This document shows, one piece after another, positions 38,119 to 48,732 of a DNA stretch of 64,000 nucleotides. A program made the position numbers and the translations under genes. The stretch comes from Paracoccaceae bacterium (GTDB lineage: Bacteria > Pseudomonadota > Alphaproteobacteria > Rhodobacterales > Rhodobacteraceae), in contig SBGD01000030.1 of the NCBI GenBank assembly GCA_006226775.1, positions 62,001 through 126,000 of the forward strand, written 5' to 3'. The notes under the pieces were generated by a model that was not told the DNA's origin, did not search any database, and saw only the letters and a program-made list of their open reading frames with translations. Each line of letters opens with the position of its first letter. The first letter of the stretch is position 1.

Positions 38119-38559
38119 ATGCTGTTTCGCACACTTGCCCTCTCGATCTCTCTCGCCACCGCCTCGCTGCTTTCCGCCGGCGAAACCCCGGCGCCCGAGG
38201 GCGCCTCGGTCTATTTCGTCAACCTTGCCGATGGCGACAGGGTCTCGGCGCCGGTCACGGTGGTCTTCGGCCTCACCGGCATGGGCGTGGCCCCCGCCGG
38301 GACGGAGAAGGACATGACCGGCCACCACCATATCCTGGTCGACCGCCCGCCCCTGGGCGATGGCCCGGACGGCGCGGAAGAGCTGGACTACGGCCTGCCC
38401 GCCGACGACAACCACATCCATTTCGGCGGCGGCCAGACCGAGGTGACGCTGGATCTCGCCCCCGGCGATCACACGCTGCAACTGGTGCTGGGCGATCACA
38501 ACCATGTGCCGCATGATCCCCCCGTGACCTCAGATGTGATCACCATCACGGTGGAATAG
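38119..38559 (+). CDS. DUF4399 periplasmic protein
   Basis: A 146-aa protein with a signal peptide (MLFRTLALSISLATASLLSAG). The histidine-rich domain contains YFVNLADGDRVSAPVTVVFGLTGMGVAPAG, GHHHILVD, NHIHFGGGQTEV and LVLGDHNHVPHDPPV. DUF4399 proteins are small periplasmic beta-sandwich proteins; the clustered histidines suggest metal binding, but no function is proven. It is five bases upstream of the VOC gene. Confidence 0.85.
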   Translation: MLFRTLALSISLATASLLSAGETPAPEGASVYFVNLADGDRVSAPVTVVFGLTGMGVAPAGTEKDMTGHHHILVDRPPLGDGPDGAEELDYGLPADDNHIHFGGGQTEVTLDLAPGDHTLQLVLGDHNHVPHDPPVTSDVITITVE

Positions 38560-38564
38560 GCCCG

Positions 38565-38915
38565 GTGGAAAAGGTCACCGGCATTGGCGGCGTCTTCCTG
38601 CGCGCCCGCGATCCCGACGCGCTGGCCCGGTGGTACGAGACCCACCTGGGGCTCGAGACCGGTCTGTCGGTCTGGTCCCAGCCCGCCGGGCCGACGGTCT
38701 TCGCGCCCTTCCGGCAAGAGAGCGATTATTTCCCCACCCGCCAGCAGGTGATGCTGAACTTCCGGGTCGGCGACATGGACGCCATGGTGGCCCAGCTGCA
38801 GGCCGCGGGGATCGAGGTCGAGACCCGCGCGGACTGGGACGCGCCCGACATCGGCCGCTTTGCCCGCATTCACGACCCCGAAGGCAATGCCATCGAGTTG
38901 TGGGAACCCGCATGA
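38565..38915 (+). CDS. VOC family (glyoxalase-like) protein
   Basis: A 116-aa protein of two beta-alpha-beta-beta-beta modules. IGGVFLRARDPDALARWYETHLG opens the fold and FARIHDPEGNAIELWEP gives the metal-binding Glu. The start is a GTG at 38565, five bases after the DUF4399 stop. The substrate is unknown; the family includes glyoxalase I, dioxygenases and resistance proteins. Confidence 0.87.
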   Translation: MEKVTGIGGVFLRARDPDALARWYETHLGLETGLSVWSQPAGPTVFAPFRQESDYFPTRQQVMLNFRVGDMDAMVAQLQAAGIEVETRADWDAPDIGRFARIHDPEGNAIELWEPA

Positions 38916-38919
38916 AAAC

Positions 38920-38944
38920 GGGGCGGACCGCTTGGCCCGCCCCT
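38920..38944. terminator. Bidirectional terminator between VOC and PfpI-like genes
   Basis: A hairpin with arms GGGGCGG and CCGCCCC in the 52-bp convergent gap, flanked by AAAAC on the left. No long T-run follows. Confidence 0.55.
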
Positions 38945-38967
38945 GAAATCCGATTATCTGTCGGCCG

Positions 38968-39528
38968 TCACGCGGCCTTGCGTGCGTGTTTGCCTTCCTC
39001 GATCTCCTCGACGATCTTGGACACGAAGGCCTTGAGGTCTTCGGGCTTGCGCGAGGTGACGATGCCCTGGTCGGCCACCACCTCCTTGTCGTGCCAGGTG
39101 CCGCCGGCGTTCTCGACGTCGGTGCGGATCGAGGCATAGGAGGTCACGTCGCGGCCCTTCACGATGCCGGCCTCGACCAGCAGCCAGGGCGCGTGACAGA
39201 TCGCGGCAATGACCTTGCCCTGGTCGTGGAAGGCCTTGATCAGGTCAAGAGCATCCTTTTCGACGCGCAAAAGGTCCGGGTTGATCTGGCCGCCGGGCAG
39301 GACGATGGCGTCATAGCTGTCCGCCGTGGCCTCGGCGATCTTCAGATCCGCCTCGGCCTCGCGGCCCCAGTCGGTGCCTTCCCAGCCCTTGATGGGTTTG
39401 CCGTCGAGCGTGGCGACATGGACCTCGGCGCCCTTGGCGCGCAGCTGGTCGCGGGGAAACTCCAGTTCCGATTGCTCGAAACCATGGGTGGCGATGATCA
39501 GGATGCGGGCGGTGTCGATCGTGGACAT
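38968..39528 (-). CDS. DJ-1/PfpI family protein
   Basis: A 186-aa class I glutamine-amidotransferase-like protein. The nucleophile elbow is AAICHAPWLL (Cys about 109) and the catalytic-site Glu lies near GFEQSELEFPRDQL. The VLPGGQINPDLLR segment is standard. Family members act as deglycases, chaperones or proteases in stress; the specific role here is open. The ATG at 39528 was chosen over a start 21 codons upstream because MSTIDTARILIIATHG is the usual beginning. Confidence 0.9.
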   Translation of the reverse strand: MSTIDTARILIIATHGFEQSELEFPRDQLRAKGAEVHVATLDGKPIKGWEGTDWGREAEADLKIAEATADSYDAIVLPGGQINPDLLRVEKDALDLIKAFHDQGKVIAAICHAPWLLVEAGIVKGRDVTSYASIRTDVENAGGTWHDKEVVADQGIVTSRKPEDLKAFVSKIVEEIEEGKHARKAA

Positions 39529-39630
39529 GAGTATTCCTCCGTCGTTGCGTTCGACCCGCTCAACGCAAGGCAGCGGCGGGCGTTCCACCATCCGCCCGGT
39601 TTTCCGGTCACAGGCCCGTGAGGCGCGGGC

Positions 39631-41986
<2,356 letters not shown>

Positions 41987-42364
41987 TCACGCGGTCTCAC
42001 GACAATGCCGGCGAAAGGCGCGTTTGAGCATGTCCAGTTCGGCCCTGAGCAGGTTCACCTCGGCGCGGATGTCATCGCCCAGCGCCTCGCCGACGATGAT
42101 CGAGAAGGTGTCGAGCACATCGCCATCCGCCGCATCCGCAAAGACGAACGTATGGCTGCCCTCGCTCAGCAGCCGCGTCGGCACCGGAAAGCGCACCTGC
42201 CACTTGCCGTCCTCGCCCGCGCGGCTCAGCGCCACGCCATCCACCGGGCGGTCGCCGTGCAGCACCCGGATCGCCGGATCCCCGGCCCCCGGCGTGCGAT
42301 CTTCGAGAAACCCCTCCCAGACCCCCTCGAAAAACCGTGTCTTGGTCAGTGTCAGTTCCGACAT
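41987..42364 (-). CDS. Hypothetical protein
   Basis: A 125-aa protein that I do not recognise. The first 95 residues look beta-rich (FFEGVWEGFLED, GKWQVRFPVPTRLLSEGSHTFVFAD), with the length of an immunoglobulin-like or carbohydrate-binding sandwich. The tail (IRAEVNLLRAELDMLKRAFRRH) is an amphipathic helix that could form a coiled coil. No signal peptide. It starts 12 bases after the end of the next gene upstream, so they form an operon. Its stop codon directly abuts the repeat array. Confidence 0.7.
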   Translation of the reverse strand: MSELTLTKTRFFEGVWEGFLEDRTPGAGDPAIRVLHGDRPVDGVALSRAGEDGKWQVRFPVPTRLLSEGSHTFVFADAADGDVLDTFSIIVGEALGDDIRAEVNLLRAELDMLKRAFRRHCRETA

Positions 42365-42376
42365 CGCAGCCTCATT

Positions 42377-43150
42377 CTAGAGTTCCGCCCGCAGGCGCCG
42401 GCTGAAGGTCAGGTCGCGCAGCACCACCTGGTTCATCTGCGGCCCCTCGAAGATCAGGTCGAGCCAGGCCTTGTCGATCCGCTTCTCGTTCAGCTTGGAA
42501 TAGGCCAGGTCGAATTCCACATGCCGCTCGTCGCTTTTCAGCGGCAGTTCGCGCACCAGTTTCTCGGTATTCGGCCCGCTCTTGACGTTGAGCCGGGCAA
42601 AGATCTCCAGCGGGCTTTCCAGTTCGACCATGCAGTCCATCCGCACCAGATGGCTGCGCGTCAGCCCCTCGACCGCGGCCGGCGGCAGATCGACCGCCAG
42701 CGACAGGTAGGATCCGTCGAAACGGAACACATCCATCCGCAGCCCGAAGGGCGACAGATCGGCGGCGCGGGTATTGCGCAATTGCCGCAGGGTCAGCTCC
42801 GAGACCTGGCAATCGTGAAACAGCGTCACCTCATGTCCCAGTTGCGCCCCGCTTTCGACCGAGGCAGCACCCGGTTCGGGCAGCGGCCCGGTCCAGAGCT
42901 CGGGGCGCCAGACCCAGTCGCTGTCATGCGGCGCGGCAATCGCATCGCTGCCGATCCCCGGCAGGGCCAGCCGGTATTCGGCGACGTGCAGCAATTCGTC
43001 CAGCTGGTGGCGCAACCGGCGGGCCTGGTTGCGCTGGGTCTTCAGCACCGCCAGATCGGCCTGTGGCGCCGCCCGGGCCGCGGTGCCCCAACGCCTGAGC
43101 GCGGCGCGCTGTGCCATCCGGTCGATGAGCCCGATCGACTGCTTTGCCAT
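42377..43150 (-). CDS. Hypothetical protein, probably DUF6478 family
   Basis: A 257-aa protein with an Arg-rich helical N-terminus (QADLAVLKTQRNQARRLRHQLDELLHVAE). A beta-rich remainder includes DWVWRPELWTGPLPEPG, SLAVDLPPAAVEGLTRSHLVR and FDLAYSKLNEKRIDKAWLDLIFEGPQMN. It resembles what I recall as DUF6478, a Rhodobacteraceae-restricted family with no known function. The ATG at 43150 was chosen because upstream codons are unconserved and overlap low-complexity sequence. It is cotranscribed with the 125-aa hypothetical. Confidence 0.65.
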   Translation of the reverse strand: MAKQSIGLIDRMAQRAALRRWGTAARAAPQADLAVLKTQRNQARRLRHQLDELLHVAEYRLALPGIGSDAIAAPHDSDWVWRPELWTGPLPEPGAASVESGAQLGHEVTLFHDCQVSELTLRQLRNTRAADLSPFGLRMDVFRFDGSYLSLAVDLPPAAVEGLTRSHLVRMDCMVELESPLEIFARLNVKSGPNTEKLVRELPLKSDERHVEFDLAYSKLNEKRIDKAWLDLIFEGPQMNQVVLRDLTFSRRLRAEL

Positions 43151-43255
43151 CGCCTGTCCGCCACCCCCTCTTGTCACGCCGGTCCCGGGCGCAGTGTCAC
43201 CCCTAGACCTTGAAATTTCACAAACGCCCGATTGCCCGCCCCGGGTCAAGAGCGT

Positions 43256-43915
43256 TCAGCTTCCCGTCCCGCTTGTGTTGCTGCGGATCCCCCGCGCCAG
43301 GAAGAGCAGAAGCTCGCCCCCCGACCGCCGGGAAATATCGCCGCCCGCGGGCCCATAGGCCGCCAGCGAAATCGCCCGCCCCTGGTGGACGAAGACCGCG
43401 CGCCAATGCGGATCGCCAAGCCCCGCGTCGCTGGCCGCGGTCGCCGGGGCCAGGTGCACCAGCGCCACCCCGTCGCGCAGCTGCTGGTCGAGGATGCGGC
43501 CATCGCCGACCGCCGCGCTCAGGGCCTCCTGGGCCACCAGGTCGCCCGCCGCCCGCCGCCGCGACACCGTCGCCGTCAACACGCCCGAGGGCACCCAGGG
43601 GCCGCTCTGACCCTCGGTCAGCGCGGCGCATCCGGCAAAGAGCGCAAAGCCGCTCTGGCCGCGCGCGCGCAGCGATTTCGGCTCGACGCACCAGCCGGCG
43701 GGTGCCGGCACCACCACGTCGCCGCCCACCAGCCGCGCCTCGGTCGGCGGTGCGACCGGCGTCCGCGCGGCGCGGCCCGAGAACAGCCCGCCGCCGGTCG
43801 TCGTCCGGTCCACCAGTCCGAGACCGGGGCCGCCGCCATCGCATCCGGTCAGCGCGATGACGGCGCAGACCCCCAATCCCAGCGGGAATTTCCGGAAATC
43901 CTTCAATCGTATCAT
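43256..43915 (-). CDS. Hypothetical lipoprotein
   Basis: A 219-aa protein with a lipoprotein signal (LGLGVCAVIALTGCDGG; lipobox LTGC, Cys about residue 25). A low-complexity linker leads to a domain with two cysteines (GWCVEPKSLR, FAGCAALT) that could form a disulfide. The C-terminal region contains LFLARGIRSNTS. I do not recognise the family. A very long open frame upstream (to 45022) is the shadow of the CPBP gene. Confidence 0.7.
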   Translation of the reverse strand: MIRLKDFRKFPLGLGVCAVIALTGCDGGGPGLGLVDRTTTGGGLFSGRAARTPVAPPTEARLVGGDVVVPAPAGWCVEPKSLRARGQSGFALFAGCAALTEGQSGPWVPSGVLTATVSRRRAAGDLVAQEALSAAVGDGRILDQQLRDGVALVHLAPATAASDAGLGDPHWRAVFVHQGRAISLAAYGPAGGDISRRSGGELLLFLARGIRSNTSGTGS

Positions 43916-44059
43916 GCGCTTGTCCGCAGGCCGCGCGGCCTGCCCATCCTCCCGTCCCGGACCTGGCGGCGATGTTGACCCGCCGGGCGAGGCTCTGCAA
44001 GCCCCGCGATCACGGCATTTGCATTTTCCATGCCGGGCGTTCTGAATTAGCTTCGGTGC

Positions 44060-44932
44060 ATGTCCCGCAGCCCCTATGACCCCCAGCAGAGCCTCAGCGC
44101 CCCGGCCCGCGCGACGGCGGAACTCTGGCGCACCGGCGCCGGAACGGTGCTTGGCCTGGCGCTCTACCTGACGCTGGCCCAGGGCGCCATCGCGGTGATC
44201 CTCACCCTTGTGCCCGCGGCCGGACAGGCGGGCACGGCGGCGCATGGGCTGGTGCGGCTGGCCTCGGTCGGGCTGCTGGCCGCGGCGGTGGCGATCGCGG
44301 TGGTCGCGCTGCACAGCCGCGCGCCGCGGACCCTTTTGGGCGACCCGGCGCAGGCGCTGCGCGATTTCCGCCGGGTGCTGGGGCCGATGGCGCTGCTGCT
44401 GGCCCTGACCGGGGCGTTGCAGGTCCTGCTCACCGACAGCCCGGCGCTGCCGATGCGCGACATCGGCTCCTGGCTGGTGCTTCTGCCCTTCGGGCTGGCC
44501 GCGGTGCTGATCCAGGCGGGCAGCGAGGAAATCGTCTTTCGCGGCTACCTGCAACAGCAGCTCGCGGCGCGGTTTGCCTGGCCGCCGCTCTGGCTGGGCC
44601 TGCCCTCGGCGCTCTTTGCCGCGGTGCACCATGCGCCGGCGATCTACGGCGACAATGCGCTGGCCATCGTGCTCTGGGCCGGGGTCTTCGGCGTCGCGAT
44701 GGGCGATCTCACCGCCCGCAGCGGCACCCCGGGTGCGGCCATCGCGGTGCATTTCGCGATGAACGCCTGGTCGATCCTCGCGGTGGCGCTGCCCGGGCCG
44801 CTGGTGGGCCTCGCGCTCTACGTCCTGCCCTTCGGTGCCTCGGACGAAGCGGCCATCCGGGCGCTGCTGCCGCTCGAGTTCGCGCATATCGCGCTGGGCT
44901 GGCTGACCGCCCGTCTGGCCCTCAGGGTCTGA
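44060..44932 (+). CDS. CPBP family intramembrane metalloprotease
   Basis: A 290-aa protein with about eight transmembrane helices. The glutamate motif is [15 protein letters not shown] (EExxxR, about residue 155), and the distal motifs are [12 protein letters not shown] (His) and [13 protein letters not shown] (His-x3-Asn), as in CAAX protease/bacteriocin-processing enzymes. The substrate is unknown. It ends 73 bases before accD. Confidence 0.9.
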   Translation: MSRSPYDPQQSLSAPARATAELWRTGAGTVLGLALYLTLAQGAIAVILTLVPAAGQAGTAAHGLVRLASVGLLAAAVAIAVVALHSRAPRTLLGDPAQALRDFRRVLGPMALLLALTGALQVLLTDSPALPMRDIGSWLVLLPFGLAAVLIQAGSEEIVFRGYLQQQLAARFAWPPLWLGLPSALFAAVHHAPAIYGDNALAIVLWAGVFGVAMGDLTARSGTPGAAIAVHFAMNAWSILAVALPGPLVGLALYVLPFGASDEAAIRALLPLEFAHIALGWLTARLALRV

Positions 44933-45005
44933 TTGCATTTCCGCGGTCAGGGGCTTATCTGCAACAGCAGACCGCCGCGCTGCAGGCCAAACACGAAGGT
45001 CGGAC

Positions 45006-45938
45006 ATGAACTGGATCACCAATTACGTGCGTCCGCACATCAACTCGATTTTCTCGCGCCGCGAGGTGCCGGAAAACCTGTGGACCAAGTGCAGCGAATG
45101 CGGAACCATGCTGTTCCACCGCGAAATCAGCGAGAACCTGAACGTCTGCACCAGTTGCGGCCACCACATGCCGATCACCCCGCGCGACCGCTTCAAGACC
45201 CTGTTCGACGGCGGCGTCTTTCACGAGGTCGAGGTGCCCGAACCGCTGGCCGACCCGCTGCATTTCCGCGATCAGAAGCGCTATCCCGACCGGATGAAGG
45301 ACGCGCGCCGCAAGACCGGCGAGAGAGAGGCGATGCTGGTCGCCCAGGGCGAGATCGGGCGCACGCCCATCGTCGCCGCGGCGCAGGACTTTTCCTTCAT
45401 GGGCGGCTCGATGGGGATGTACGTCGGCAATGCGATCATTGCCGCCGCCGAACGCGCGGTGAAGGCGAAATGCCCGATGATCCTGTTCTCGGCCGCCGGC
45501 GGCGCGCGGATGCAGGAGGGGATCCTGTCGCTGATGCAGATGCCGCGCACCACCGTGGCGGTGCAGATGCTCAAAGAGGCGAACCTGCCCTATATCGTCG
45601 TGCTGACTCATCCGACCACCGGCGGCGTCACCGCGTCCTATGCCATGCTGGGCGACGTGCAGATCGCCGAGCCCAACGCGCTGATCTGCTTTGCCGGGCC
45701 GCGGGTGATCGAACAGACCATCCGCGAGAAACTGCCCGAGGGCTTCCAGCGCGCCGAATACCTGCTCGAGCACGGGATGCTCGACCGGGTGACCCCGCGC
45801 AAGCAGATGCGCGACGAGCTGATCACCATCAGCCGCATGTTGATGGGCCTGCCGCCCGCGGTGCAGGGCGACCTTCCCGCGCCGACGCCCGAGGCGAAGA
45901 CGCCGGCAACGGCGGATGAGCCCCCCGCCAAACCATGA
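45006..45938 (+). CDS. accD: Acetyl-CoA carboxylase carboxyltransferase subunit beta
   Basis: Part of the ACC complex making malonyl-CoA for fatty acid synthesis. The 310-aa protein has an N-terminal four-cysteine zinc ribbon ([15 protein letters not shown] ... [10 protein letters not shown]) and the crotonase-like carboxyltransferase core ([51 protein letters not shown]). The C-terminal tail is Pro/Ala-rich. It overlaps folC by four bases (ATGA), a common pairing. Confidence 0.97.
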   Translation: MNWITNYVRPHINSIFSRREVPENLWTKCSECGTMLFHREISENLNVCTSCGHHMPITPRDRFKTLFDGGVFHEVEVPEPLADPLHFRDQKRYPDRMKDARRKTGEREAMLVAQGEIGRTPIVAAAQDFSFMGGSMGMYVGNAIIAAAERAVKAKCPMILFSAAGGARMQEGILSLMQMPRTTVAVQMLKEANLPYIVVLTHPTTGGVTASYAMLGDVQIAEPNALICFAGPRVIEQTIREKLPEGFQRAEYLLEHGMLDRVTPRKQMRDELITISRMLMGLPPAVQGDLPAPTPEAKTPATADEPPAKP

Positions 45939-47209
45939 GCGCAAAGGCATCGGACGCCATCCTCGCGCGGATGATGGCGCTGCACCCCAAGGTCATCGAC
46001 CTCACGCTCGACCGGGTCTGGTCCCTGCTCGAGGCGCTGGGCCATCCCGAACGCGCCCTGCCGCCGGTGATCCACCTGGCAGGCACCAATGGCAAGGGCT
46101 CGACCCAGGCGATGATCTGCGCCGGGCTGGAGGGTGCGGGCCAGCGCGTCCACGCCTATACCTCGCCGCATCTCGCGCGGTTCCACGAACGCATCCGGCT
46201 GGCGGGCGAGCTGATCACCGAGGACGCGCTGACCGCCTGTCTCGACGAATGCTACGCCGCCAACAAAGGCGCGCAGATCACCTATTTCGAGATCACCACC
46301 TGCGCCGCCCTGCTCGCCATGGCGCGCACCCCGGCGGAGTATACCCTGCTCGAGGTCGGCCTTGGCGGGCGGCTGGATGCGACCAACGTGATCGACCGCC
46401 CGGCCCTGACCGTGATCACCCCGGTCTCGATCGACCACCAGCAGTTTCTCGGCGACACGCTGGCGCAGATCGCCGGCGAAAAGGCCGGCATCCTGAAACG
46501 CGGCGTGCCCTGCGTCGTCGGCCCCCAGCCCGAGGAGGCGCTGGAGGTGATCGAGGCCCGCGCCGCGCGGCTGGGCGCGCCGCTGCTGATCCATGGCCAG
46601 CACTGGCACGTCGCCGAAGAGGCCGGGCGCATGGTCTTCCAGGACGAGACCGGGCTGCTCGACCTGCCGCTGCCCATCCTGCCCGGCCCGCACCAGGTCG
46701 ACAATGCCGGCGCCGCGCTGGCCGCCCTGCGCCACCTGGGCTTTGACGAGGCCGCCTGCACCGCCGCCGTCACCCGCGCCACCTGGCCCGCGCGGATGCA
46801 GCGGCTGACCCGCGGCCCGCTGGTCGAGGCCGCGGGCACCGCGCAGCTCTGGCTTGACGGCGGGCACAATCCCGCCGCCGCCGAGGCGCTGGCGCGCACC
46901 CTCGACCGCCTGCCCCGCGCGCCCACCCACCTGGTCTGCGGCATGTTGAACACCAAGGACGTGCGCGGCTACATGCGCCCGCTGTCGAAGGTCGCCGACA
47001 GCCTGACCGCGGTCACGATCCCGGGCGAGGCCAATACCCTGCCCGCCGAGGCCACCGCCGAGGCCGCCGCCGCCGAGGGCCTTGATGCGCGCACCGCCGG
47101 CTCGGTCGCCGAAGCGGTGACGGCGCTGGCCAAGGACACCCCCGGCGCGCGCATCCTGATCTGCGGGTCGCTCTACCTGGCCGGGGCGGTGCTGCGCGAG
47201 AACGGGTAA
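45935..47209 (+). CDS. folC: Bifunctional dihydrofolate/folylpolyglutamate synthase
   Basis: Adds glutamate to dihydropteroate and to folates. The 424-aa Mur-ligase-fold protein has the P-loop [17 protein letters not shown] (about 46-62), [40 protein letters not shown] and [13 protein letters not shown]. Standard length. Its stop lies 32 bases before the likely left end of the prophage, so the element inserted directly downstream of this gene. Confidence 0.97.
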   Translation: MSAKASDAILARMMALHPKVIDLTLDRVWSLLEALGHPERALPPVIHLAGTNGKGSTQAMICAGLEGAGQRVHAYTSPHLARFHERIRLAGELITEDALTACLDECYAANKGAQITYFEITTCAALLAMARTPAEYTLLEVGLGGRLDATNVIDRPALTVITPVSIDHQQFLGDTLAQIAGEKAGILKRGVPCVVGPQPEEALEVIEARAARLGAPLLIHGQHWHVAEEAGRMVFQDETGLLDLPLPILPGPHQVDNAGAALAALRHLGFDEAACTAAVTRATWPARMQRLTRGPLVEAAGTAQLWLDGGHNPAAAEALARTLDRLPRAPTHLVCGMLNTKDVRGYMRPLSKVADSLTAVTIPGEANTLPAEATAEAAAAEGLDARTAGSVAEAVTALAKDTPGARILICGSLYLAGAVLRENG

Positions 47210-47241
47210 CCCCTTTGCCTGACACCGGTTTTGGCCCCCAC

Positions 47242-47377
47242 TGTTAGTTGAAAGACATTCTTGCAGAGGTATCCGGACTACCCGCACTGACGCCGGGCTA
47301 TGATGGATGGCCATATAAACAAGGGGTCTGGCAACGCTGGCGGGGCTTTGGGAGGGCTGCGGGGGCTTTCTTGCAGA
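47242..47377. promoter_or_regulatory. Candidate prophage left end with two transposase-site-like repeats
   Basis: From TG at 47242, TTCTTGCAGA occurs at 47258-47267 and again at 47368-47377, 110 bases apart, recalling the spacing of MuA sites L1 and L2. Neither the exact terminus nor the binding is proven. The 47210-47666 stretch contains no gene that I can support. Confidence 0.4.
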
Positions 47378-47457
47378 AACCGGCGAAACAGGGTGTTTCG
47401 GGACGTTTCGCTGATCAGGGCCACATTCGGGACGCCGAGCCGGTCGCACGGTGCAAG

Positions 47458-47475
47458 CCCTGTTGAATACAGGAT
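47458..47475. repeat. CCTGT-TGAAT-ACAGG dyad near prophage left end
   Basis: CCCTGTTGAATACAGGAT contains a 5-bp inverted repeat around TGAAT. The first 12 bases, CCCTGTTGAATA, also occur (complement strand) in the host inverted repeat at 34853-34871. The function is unknown. Confidence 0.35.
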
Positions 47476-47531
47476 TAATTCGGGTTTGAAGGGCGATTTA
47501 TGAGCCGCCCAGGGGCTCGCTTGGGCGCGTA

Positions 47532-47574
47532 TTCTCGGACGTTGGCGTCCGAGAAAGGTTCAGGCGTCCGAGAA
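47532..47574. repeat. Cluster of CGTCCGAGAA sites downstream of the repressor
   Basis: TTCTCGGACG (47532-47541) and CGTCCGAGAA (47546-47555) form a perfect 10-bp inverted repeat with a TTGG loop. A second direct GGCGTCCGAGAA follows at 47563-47574, 19 bases on, and CTCGGACGC appears again at 47638-47646. The hairpin could end the repressor transcript, but the extra copies argue for protein-binding sites. Confidence 0.7.
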
Positions 47575-47666
47575 CGGGATTACGCCCGCGAAACCAATGG
47601 CTTGACGTTTTCATGACGTTGAAATGCGAGGCTGGAACTCGGACGCGTTTTTCGGGCGCTTCGCCT

Positions 47667-48383
47667 CTAAACAGAGGCGATCGACGCGCGTATCCGACCG
47701 CGCACGAGGAGCCTTTTGGCGTCTGTTCCGAGGATCTTGTAGGGCTGATGCGACGGGTTGTCGGACATCACCAGGTAGCCGTCCCTAATGACCGCGAGGC
47801 GCTTGATGAACAATTCGTCGCCGAGAGCGAAGGCATAGACGTGGCCGCTTTCGACCTCGTGTTCGGCGAAGTGGACGAGCGCAAGTGAACCGTCTCGCAA
47901 CCCCGGTGCCATGCTGTCCCCACGGACCTCGATCAGTGCCGCGAGATCGCCGTTGATCCCCATGCGCAACAACCAGGACGAGGTGAAGGCGACCTGATCG
48001 ATGACCTTTTCCGACTCGACCAGGGCGCCCTTGCCAGCGGACCCCGAGACTTCAAATCGCTTGATGCGCTGGAACCCGACGCCGTCGATCCGCACATCGC
48101 CGTGGGCCGGTTGCGTGTAGTCCGGCGGCGTGATTTCGGTCCCGCGCCCCTCGAAGCCCTGTTTGGGCAAGAGCATTTCGCCGACGCCGTGCATCAGCCA
48201 GTTGGGGCTGACGCGATAAGTCGAATAAAGCTTTTCCGCCAGTCTCTTAGATACATTTGATTTGCCGCTCTCGGCCATGCTGATGCCGGATGGGCTGACG
48301 CCCAACGTCGCTGCCAATTCCCTCTGCTCCATGGCCAATGAGGTTCGGAATGCGCGCAGGCGGTCGCCCGGACTGTCGTCCAT
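47667..48383 (-). CDS. Prophage repressor, XRE HTH with S24 peptidase domain
   Basis: A 238-aa CI/LexA-like repressor that should maintain lysogeny. The N-terminal XRE HTH is at about residues 5-60 (RAFRTSLAMEQRELAATLGVSPSGISMAESGKS). The C-terminal S24 domain has the catalytic Ser157 (VRGDSMAPGL) and Lys194 (ELFIKRLAV), 37 residues apart as in LexA. This suggests RecA-stimulated self-cleavage and SOS induction. ATG 48383 is preferred to an in-frame TTG seven codons upstream. Divergent from the early operon. Confidence 0.9.
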   Translation of the reverse strand: MDDSPGDRLRAFRTSLAMEQRELAATLGVSPSGISMAESGKSNVSKRLAEKLYSTYRVSPNWLMHGVGEMLLPKQGFEGRGTEITPPDYTQPAHGDVRIDGVGFQRIKRFEVSGSAGKGALVESEKVIDQVAFTSSWLLRMGINGDLAALIEVRGDSMAPGLRDGSLALVHFAEHEVESGHVYAFALGDELFIKRLAVIRDGYLVMSDNPSHQPYKILGTDAKRLLVRGRIRASIASV

Positions 48384-48410
48384 ATCAAAAATCCCTGTTG
48401 CCAAATCAAA

Positions 48411-48436
48411 TTTCTTGAATTACAAAAATCAAGAAA
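48411..48436. promoter_or_regulatory. Candidate repressor operator in the divergent early region
   Basis: TTTCTTGA (48411-48418) and TCAAGAAA (48429-48436) form a perfect 8-bp inverted repeat around ten A/T-rich bases. They lie within the 88-bp gap between the repressor and the Ner-like gene, the expected place for the lysis/lysogeny switch. Which protein binds it is inferred. Confidence 0.55.
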
Positions 48437-48471
48437 CATGAATTGGGCCGCTCCGGTCAAGGAAAAACGGT

Positions 48472-48732
48472 ATGACAAAATACGAGCAGAATTACCAGCC
48501 GGGCACGGTGTTTCACGACGCCTTCCTCGCGGGGTTGCGGGCGATGGGATCGAATGTCCGGAAGTGGGCCAAGCAGCACGATGTGCATTTCCAGAACATC
48601 CGGGTCTACACGACAGGTTTCTCGAACGGCCCAAAGTCGAAAGCGATGCGCGAGGCAATGATCGTCGAGATCGGGCCGGAGCTTTTCGACGCGCTCTACA
48701 AGAAGCGGGCCGAGATGGAGGCTGTGCAATGA
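48472..48732 (+). CDS. Ner/Cro-like small DNA-binding protein (candidate)
   Basis: An 86-aa protein in the position of Mu ner, first in the rightward early operon and divergent from the repressor. Its segment AFLAGLRAMGSNVRKWAKQHDVHFQNIRVYTTGFSNGPKSKAMREAM has the layout of a Ner-type helix-turn-helix. Direct sequence similarity to Mu Ner is weak, so the role (negative control of early and repressor promoters) is inferred from position and fold. An AAGGA box precedes the ATG. Overlaps the next start by four bases. Confidence 0.55.
   Translation: MTKYEQNYQPGTVFHDAFLAGLRAMGSNVRKWAKQHDVHFQNIRVYTTGFSNGPKSKAMREAMIVEIGPELFDALYKKRAEMEAVQ

Noticed and set aside
47613-47888. A 91-codon rightward frame opposite the repressor
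   Set aside because: It runs antisense to the S24 domain, whose catalytic Ser and Lys are clearly encoded on the other strand.
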